Notes under the pieces: model-generated
Seen by the model: the letters and a program-made list of their open reading frames with translations, nothing else
What the model was told of the DNA's origin: nothing
Databases searched by the model: none
Shown: positions 5,674-9,644 of the stretch, piece after piece
How positions within the stretch are numbered: the first letter of the stretch is position 1
Layout: every line of letters begins with the position of its first letter
Made by a program: the position numbers and the translations under genes
Assembly (NCBI GenBank): GCA_003558195.1
Contig: PWMM01000152.1
Location: 1-9,644, forward strand
Reading direction: 5' to 3'
Length of the DNA: 9,644 nucleotides
DNA from: Syntrophomonadaceae bacterium
GTDB taxonomy: Bacteria; Bacillota; Dethiobacteria; DTU022

Positions 5674-6282
5674 ATGGTTGAAGGTATTCTATTAATTATT
5701 TCCGGACCTTCCGGGGTCGGCAAGGGAACGGTATGCCGCAAACTGCTTCAACTTAAAAAAACTTTAAAGTTATCAGTTTCAACGACAACCCGTTCACCCC
5801 GGCCTGGTGAAGAAGATGGAATAGAATACCATTTTACTACAGCCTCAGATTTTAAAAAGATGATTGATAATGATTATTTTCTTGAATGGGCTGTTGTCCA
5901 TGATCATTATTACGGTACCAGGCGTGATTTAGTTAAAAGAATTCTGGCTTCGGGACAGGACTTAATCCTCGAAATTGATATCCAGGGTGCTGAACAAGTC
6001 AGAAAGCAAGTCCCTGAAGCTATTTCTATCTTTCTGGCCCCACCTTCCATGGAAGCTCTGGAAGAAAGAATTATCGGCCGGGGGACTGAAGAACCGGACC
6101 GTATTGCCGGCCGGATGGCTACGGCTCGCCAGGAAATGCAGGCCTATGAACTTTATGATTATATAGTGATAAATGATCTAGTGGAAGATGCGGCAAACCT
6201 GATTGATTCAATCATAGATGCTGAAAAATGCAAGGTTAGTCGCGGTGCTCGCCCTCCGGGCGGGGGAGGTGATAGTAAATGA
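5674..6282 (+). CDS. gmk: Guanylate kinase
   Basis: This 202-residue enzyme phosphorylates GMP to GDP with ATP in the cytoplasm, a required step in GTP and dGTP supply. The P-loop is GPSGVGKGT at residues 11-19. The GMP-binding segment is STTTRSPRPGEEDGIEYHF, followed by FLEWAVVHDHYYGT and LEIDIQGAEQV, all diagnostic. The lid region GRGTEEPDRIAGRM and the YDYIVINDLVEDA ending are complete. The last 13 residues, RGARPPGGGGDSK, form a Gly/Pro-rich tail beyond the usual fold; part of its coding sequence doubles as the rpoZ ribosome binding site. The ATG at 5674 follows CTGGAGG after about 6 nt. Its stop overlaps the rpoZ start as ATGA. Confidence 0.97.
   Translation: MVEGILLIISGPSGVGKGTVCRKLLQLKKTLKLSVSTTTRSPRPGEEDGIEYHFTTASDFKKMIDNDYFLEWAVVHDHYYGTRRDLVKRILASGQDLILEIDIQGAEQVRKQVPEAISIFLAPPSMEALEERIIGRGTEEPDRIAGRMATARQEMQAYELYDYIVINDLVEDAANLIDSIIDAEKCKVSRGARPPGGGGDSK
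6262..6272 (+). promoter_or_regulatory. Strong rpoZ ribosome binding site inside gmk
   Basis: GGGGGAGGTGA lies 6 nt before the rpoZ ATG and nearly fully matches the 16S anti-Shine-Dalgarno sequence. It fixes the rpoZ start at 6279 and, being inside gmk, suggests coupled translation. It also explains the Gly-rich C-terminal tail of Gmk. Confidence 0.75.
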
Positions 6283-6485
6283 TATATCCTTCAATTGATG
6301 ACTTGCTGAAAAAAGTGGACAGCAAGTACACTTTAGTAATTGCTGCGGCTAAAAGAGGCCGTCAGCTCCGTAACGGTAGTAAAAAAACTATAGATGAAGT
6401 TTATAGTAAAGATGTTGCAACTGCCCTGCGGGAAATTGAAGCCGGTAATATAAAATATGAACGTAAGCGGGATGGCATTAAGTAG
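6279..6485 (+). CDS. rpoZ: DNA-directed RNA polymerase subunit omega
   Basis: This complete 68-residue protein is the small RNA polymerase subunit that helps fold and hold the beta' subunit. SIDDLLKKVDSKYTLVIAAAKRGRQL is the conserved N-terminal segment, with the SKYxLVxxxAKRxRQL pattern that contacts beta'. KDVATALREIEAGNIKYE is the conserved second half. The length is normal for Bacillota. It overlaps gmk by 4 nt and is followed after 11 nt by coaBC, so all three are probably made from one transcript. Confidence 0.95.
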   Translation: MIYPSIDDLLKKVDSKYTLVIAAAKRGRQLRNGSKKTIDEVYSKDVATALREIEAGNIKYERKRDGIK

Positions 6486-6490
6486 GGGTG
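6485..6490 (+). promoter_or_regulatory. Ribosome binding site deciding the coaBC start
   Basis: GGGGTG, overlapping the last base of the rpoZ stop codon, stands 6 nt before a TTG at 6497 that opens MKKVVLGVTGG. The in-frame GTG at 6488 lies within this site and would have no ribosome binding site at a workable distance, so TTG is preferred. Confidence 0.6.
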
Positions 6491-6496
6491 TTTCAT

Positions 6497-7684
6497 TTGA
6501 AAAAGGTAGTCCTTGGTGTAACCGGGGGTATAGCTGCTTATAAAGCTGCTGAGCTGGCCAGGTTATTTGTACGCAGCGGGGCAGCGGTGCATGTAGTTAT
6601 GACGCCTGCAGCTACAGAGTTTGTTAATCCCTTGACTTTTCAAGTCCTAACCGGTAATCAGGTTTATGTTAATATGTATGGACCGCGTGAGGAAGGAAAA
6701 ATTCAACATATCGATCTTTTAAAAGATACCGATGTAGTTGTTATTGCTCCCGCCACTGCCAATACTATTGCAAAGATGGCCCGGGGCTTGGCCGACAACC
6801 TTCTATCTACCCTCTATTTAGCTGCCTGCTGCCCGGTTGTTGTTGTTCCCTCTATGAATGTTGATATGTACAAACACCGGGCGGTGCAAGAGAATCTTCG
6901 GATACTGGCTGAACATGGTTGCCAGGTTATGGATCCTGATGCAGGGGAGCTGGCTTGCGGGGTTTATGGACGGGGCCGGATGCCGGAACCTTTAGACATA
7001 CTTGCTTTTACCAGGGCTGTATTAAGGCCCAAGGACTTAGCTGGTTTAAAGACCCTCGTAAGTGCCGGCCCAACCAGGGAACCACTTGATCCGGTTCGTT
7101 TCTTGAGCAACCCTTCTACTGGATTGATGGGTTATGCCCTGGCCAGGGCTTTAAAAGAACGCGGCGCTGAAGTGATCCTGATCAGCGGCCAAACGCACCT
7201 TCAGGCTCCTATGGGAGTTAAAAGAATTGAAGTTACCACTACCGAAGAAATGTATAATGCCGTTATGGATTATTACCATGATTGCCGCATCATAATCAAG
7301 GCGGCAGCAGTTTCAGACTACCGCCCTTTAAAGGTTTCAGAACAAAAAGTTAAGAAAAACAGTACCACGTTAACGATTGAACTGGCTAAAAACCGGGATA
7401 TTCTTTTAGAACTGGGCAAAAACAAGGGAGAGCGGTTCCTGGTTGGGTTTGCTGCAGAGACAGAAGATGTCTATAAGCATGCCCAGGAAAAACTTACCCG
7501 TAAAAATCTTGACTTAATTGTAGTTAACAACCTTAAAGAGCCGGGGGCCGGTTTTGCAGTAAAAACCAACCGGGTTTCTTTAATCGAGCGCAGTGGGAAG
7601 GTTGAAGAGCTGCCACTGATGGAAAAAGCTGAGTTGGCCCACCACATCCTCGACCGGATTGCCATGATGCTACAGAAACAATGA
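6497..7684 (+). CDS. coaBC: Bifunctional phosphopantothenoylcysteine decarboxylase / phosphopantothenate-cysteine ligase
   Basis: This 395-residue cytoplasmic enzyme catalyses two consecutive steps of coenzyme A synthesis: joining cysteine to 4'-phosphopantothenate (CoaB, C-terminal) and decarboxylating the product (CoaC, N-terminal flavin domain). The CoaC half shows GVTGGIAAYKAAEL, the catalytic His71 in IQHIDL, the PSMNVDM motif (Asn121) and the active-site Cys154 in ELACGVYGRGRM. The CoaB half starts near residue 182 and shows GPTREPLDPVRFLSN, AAVSDYRP, KVKK and GFAAETED. One oddity: the CoaB motif normally NxSSGKMG reads NPSTGLMG (205-212), with Leu replacing Lys. Other catalytic positions are kept, so I expect activity. 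A TTG start is chosen over the GTG 9 nt upstream. The last 15 nt overlap the convergent SpoIIM-like gene. Confidence 0.95.
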   Translation: MKKVVLGVTGGIAAYKAAELARLFVRSGAAVHVVMTPAATEFVNPLTFQVLTGNQVYVNMYGPREEGKIQHIDLLKDTDVVVIAPATANTIAKMARGLADNLLSTLYLAACCPVVVVPSMNVDMYKHRAVQENLRILAEHGCQVMDPDAGELACGVYGRGRMPEPLDILAFTRAVLRPKDLAGLKTLVSAGPTREPLDPVRFLSNPSTGLMGYALARALKERGAEVILISGQTHLQAPMGVKRIEVTTTEEMYNAVMDYYHDCRIIIKAAAVSDYRPLKVSEQKVKKNSTTLTIELAKNRDILLELGKNKGERFLVGFAAETEDVYKHAQEKLTRKNLDLIVVNNLKEPGAGFAVKTNRVSLIERSGKVEELPLMEKAELAHHILDRIAMMLQKQ

Positions 7685-8287
7685 TAAAAGCCTTGGCGTT
7701 ATTAAAATTTCTATTGTAGCAGCGATGATTAAGAGAGCGACCACCAGGGGCAGGATCGATATTGCTTCTTTCCAGATATAGCGGAAACTCATACTCCTGT
7801 TTTTCCCCGGTAAAGGTGAAGCAACAAAGTGATAGCCAAACTTCAAGCCTATTGCACCGCATAAAAAGAAAGCAAACAGCTCAAAAATGCCGTGCGGAAG
7901 CAGGCCGAAAATGATTATAAACACCGGTGAGACTCCATCATGGGCTGATAATGAAAGCAGGTGCCCTACCAGGGCCCCGTTGATGGCAAGCGTAATTAAG
8001 GGTGATATTCCGGCCAGAAAACCAAGCAGTAGCATCTGAGCCATAGATAAAAAATTATTCATAAAAACAAGAGCGATACCGATCACTGGTGAAGCTTCCA
8101 TGATTAGGGTTAAAAGGTCTTCGAGCTGGTTTAGCTCTAAATTTGAAACCGGATCAGTAGCGGGTGCCGCATAGACGGGAGTAAAATAGAAAATTAGGGT
8201 AGAGCTGAGAAAAATGCTAAAAGCCATAAATAACCAGCTGCGGTTATTGTTTATAACCTGGGTAACCGGAAAAAATAAACGAATCAA
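7670..8287 (-). CDS. SpoIIM-like (DUF95) integral membrane protein
   Basis: This 205-residue membrane protein belongs to the stage II sporulation protein M/DUF95 family. The signature GLLPHGIFELFAFF (about residues 128-141) is typical. Hydrophobic segments lie at about 17-40, 67-81, 84-114, 121-148 and 174-205, giving five or more membrane passes. In B. subtilis SpoIIM is part of the SpoIIDMP machine that drives engulfment; many relatives are not tied to sporulation, so the exact job here is open. The TTG at 8287 is preferred because AAGAAAGAGG ends 8 nt before it and a promoter predicts transcription from about 8312; a TTG at 8308 would add seven residues but has no ribosome binding site. 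It runs against coaBC and priA, overlapping the coaBC end by 15 nt. Confidence 0.8.
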   Translation of the reverse strand: MIRLFFPVTQVINNNRSWLFMAFSIFLSSTLIFYFTPVYAAPATDPVSNLELNQLEDLLTLIMEASPVIGIALVFMNNFLSMAQMLLLGFLAGISPLITLAINGALVGHLLSLSAHDGVSPVFIIIFGLLPHGIFELFAFFLCGAIGLKFGYHFVASPLPGKNRSMSFRYIWKEAISILPLVVALLIIAATIEILITPRLLSLFL

Positions 8288-8295
8288 AGGCAAAA

Positions 8296-8305
8296 CCTCT
8301 TTCTT
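8296..8305 (-). promoter_or_regulatory. Ribosome binding site deciding the SpoIIM-like start
   Basis: Read on the minus strand, AAGAAAGAGG (8305-8296) stands 8 nt before the TTG at 8287-8285. The upstream TTG at 8308 has no such site and would leave only about 4 nt of leader from the predicted promoter. Confidence 0.55.
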
Positions 8306-8318
8306 CAAATCTTGCTTA

Positions 8319-8347
8319 ATAATATCAAATTAAAGTACAGGGGTAAA
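8319..8347 (-). promoter_or_regulatory. Promoter of the SpoIIM-like gene, overlapping the priA ribosome binding site
   Basis: On the minus strand, TTTACC (8347-8342) is followed after 17 nt by TATTAT (8324-8319), matching consensus at four of six and five of six positions. Transcription would begin near 8312, about 25 nt before the TTG start. The -35 box shares bases with the AGGGG ribosome binding site of priA, so the two genes are packed back to back. Confidence 0.5.
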
Positions 8348-8350
8348 TAG

Positions 8351-9644
8351 ATGCCTCAATATGCTGAAATTATAATAGATATGGTCAGCAATGCCGTGGA
8401 CCGGCCGTTTCATTACCGTGTTCCACAGGAAATGCAAAAACAGCTTAAACCGGGGATGCGTGTGGAGGTGCCCCTTGGAAACCGCCGCTGCCAGGGCTAT
8501 GTATTACGCCTTCTTGAGGAGACTGCTATTGAAGCCTTGAAAGATATCAGCTCCATAGTTGACCCGAAACCGTTACTTACATCAGAACAGCTTGCCTTGA
8601 GCCGCTGGTTGTCACTGCACTTTCACTGCCGCCTGATCGATGCCCTCCATGCTATGATCCCTGCCTCTTTTCGTAAGGGTAGAAGACCGGGGGAGCTAAA
8701 AGCTATTGAGCTGACTGCCCTGGCCGCTACAGCGGATCTAAAAAAAGCTCCTGCTCAAAAAAAAACCCTCGATCTTTTAAATCAAAAAGGGTCCCTGCCT
8801 CGGACTGAACTAGTCCGGTTAGGAGCTAATAACCAGGCTATTCGCAGCCTTGAAAAAAAAGGTCTGGTTAGGATAGTTACTGTTTCACCTGATCAGAACG
8901 AGCAAAATCTCAGTCGTGAATTGCAGGAGCCGGTTACCAGTCCCCATTCGCTCAGAGGGGAGCAGGCAACCTGTTATGATCGGGTCAAAGAAGCTTTAAA
9001 TATTAATAAACCGCAAAAAATATTGCTGCATGGTATAACCGCCAGTGGAAAAACCGAAATATATTTACAGGGCATTGCTTACTGTCTTGAACAGGGCCGG
9101 ACAGCCATGATCCTGGTGCCAGAAATAGCTTTAACCCCCCAGATGATAGAACATTTTGAAGGTCGGTTTCCCGGGGTTATCGCTGTATTGCACAGCCGTT
9201 TAACCCAGGCAGAAAAAAACCGTCAGTGGCAGAAAATTCTAAATGGTACGGCCAGGGTGGTATTAGGAGCTCGTTCGGCGGTATTTGCCCCTCTAAAAAA
9301 AATTGGTTTGATGATCATTGATGAAGAACATGAAACCACCTACAAGCAAGAAGATGCTCCCCGTTACCATGCCCGTGATGTGGCCTGGTGGCGGGCCCGC
9401 TATAACCGGGCCGTACTTTTACTGGGCAGTGCAACCCCTTCTCTGGAAAGCTATTATGAAGCTAATTCTGAACAGGGGATTTTATTAAAAATGCAAGAAA
9501 GAGTCACCCCTATCCAGCTGCCGCCGGTAAGCGTGATTGACATGCGTGAAGAGCTTAAAACCGGCAACCGTTCTATTTTTAGCCGCAGCCTTTTAGCAGA
9601 GCTAAATGAGGTTATGGAAAGAGATGAACAGGCTCTTTTGTTTA
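8351..9644 (+). CDS. priA: Primosomal protein N' (replication restart helicase PriA), N-terminal part
   Basis: The frame is open from the ATG at 8351 to the window end: 431 residues, a little under 60% of a typical PriA of about 730-800. PriA is a superfamily 2 DNA helicase that recognises stalled forks and reloads the replisome. Residues 1 to about 105 match the 3'-DNA-binding domain (EIIIDMVSNAVDRPFHYRVP, VEVPLGNRRCQGYV); a winged-helix part follows to about 195. The helicase core has Walker A GITASGKT at 228-235 (Ala in place of the more usual Gly in GSGKT), LVPEIALTPQM, the VVLGARSAVFAPL segment, the DEEH box at 324-327 followed by TTYKQEDAPRYHARDVA, and LLGSATPSLES. The zinc-binding cysteines and C-terminal helicase lobe lie beyond the window. 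AGGGG at 8339-8343 is the ribosome binding site. Its own promoter is not clear; it may lie inside the opposing gene. Confidence 0.96.
   Translation, partial: MPQYAEIIIDMVSNAVDRPFHYRVPQEMQKQLKPGMRVEVPLGNRRCQGYVLRLLEETAIEALKDISSIVDPKPLLTSEQLALSRWLSLHFHCRLIDALHAMIPASFRKGRRPGELKAIELTALAATADLKKAPAQKKTLDLLNQKGSLPRTELVRLGANNQAIRSLEKKGLVRIVTVSPDQNEQNLSRELQEPVTSPHSLRGEQATCYDRVKEALNINKPQKILLHGITASGKTEIYLQGIAYCLEQGRTAMILVPEIALTPQMIEHFEGRFPGVIAVLHSRLTQAEKNRQWQKILNGTARVVLGARSAVFAPLKKIGLMIIDEEHETTYKQEDAPRYHARDVAWWRARYNRAVLLLGSATPSLESYYEANSEQGILLKMQERVTPIQLPPVSVIDMREELKTGNRSIFSRSLLAELNEVMERDEQALLF

Noticed and set aside
6246..6270. GC-rich run in gmk considered as a terminator hairpin
   Set aside because: The pairing is only about 4 bp, there is no T-tract, and the run is explained as the rpoZ ribosome binding site.
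7471..7862. Minus-strand frames (64 and 109 codons) at the end of coaBC
   Set aside because: Antisense to coaBC or out of frame with the SpoIIM-like gene; no motif.
1..9644. CRISPR array, tRNA or rRNA genes, insertion sequences
   Set aside because: No regularly spaced repeats, no cloverleaf or rRNA sequence noticed, and no transposase motifs or terminal repeats seen.

Overview
The window reads as a chromosomal segment of a Clostridia-like member of the Bacillota. The gene order yicC, remA, gmk, rpoZ, coaBC, priA, the RemA (DUF370) and SpoIIM-type proteins, and strong GGAGG-type ribosome binding sites all point that way. No genus can be named. It has two very different halves.

Left half (1 to about 4100). 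The 3' part of a DUF4143-type ATPase gene on the + strand is followed by a run of decayed genes, all on the minus strand. In transcription order these are: an XRE/C-protein-like regulator broken by an amber codon (4051-3842); a diguanylate cyclase fragment that keeps GGEEF but lacks its N-terminal half (3546-3193); the C-terminal end of a VapC-like PIN toxin abutting it in the same frame (3192-3028); a VanZ-family gene broken by a one-base deletion inside its DEIHQ-type motif (about 2850-2516); and a Wadjet anti-plasmid locus reduced to a jetA fragment joined directly to the C-terminal half of jetD (about 2430-669). jetB, jetC, the end of jetA and the start of jetD are absent, and the jetD remnant carries an in-frame TGA. 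Some control sites outlived their genes: a near-consensus promoter before jetA and a 19-bp palindrome before the XRE gene.

The spacer at 4117-4488 has no recognisable gene. It holds a good extended -10 promoter (4348-4376) that probably starts the next operon.

Right half (4489-9644). An intact housekeeping cluster runs on the + strand with tight spacing: yicC (endoribonuclease family), remA (DNA-binding regulator), gmk (GMP kinase), rpoZ (RNA polymerase omega, overlapping gmk by 4 nt) and coaBC (coenzyme A synthesis). priA (replication restart helicase) follows and runs off the end. A SpoIIM-like membrane protein gene lies in the opposite direction between coaBC and priA. It overlaps the end of coaBC by 15 nt, and its promoter -35 box lies on the priA ribosome binding site. 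The right-half genes read through without a frameshift, so the many lesions on the left look like true gene decay and not poor sequence quality.

Family assignments rest on reading translated motifs; no database search was possible.
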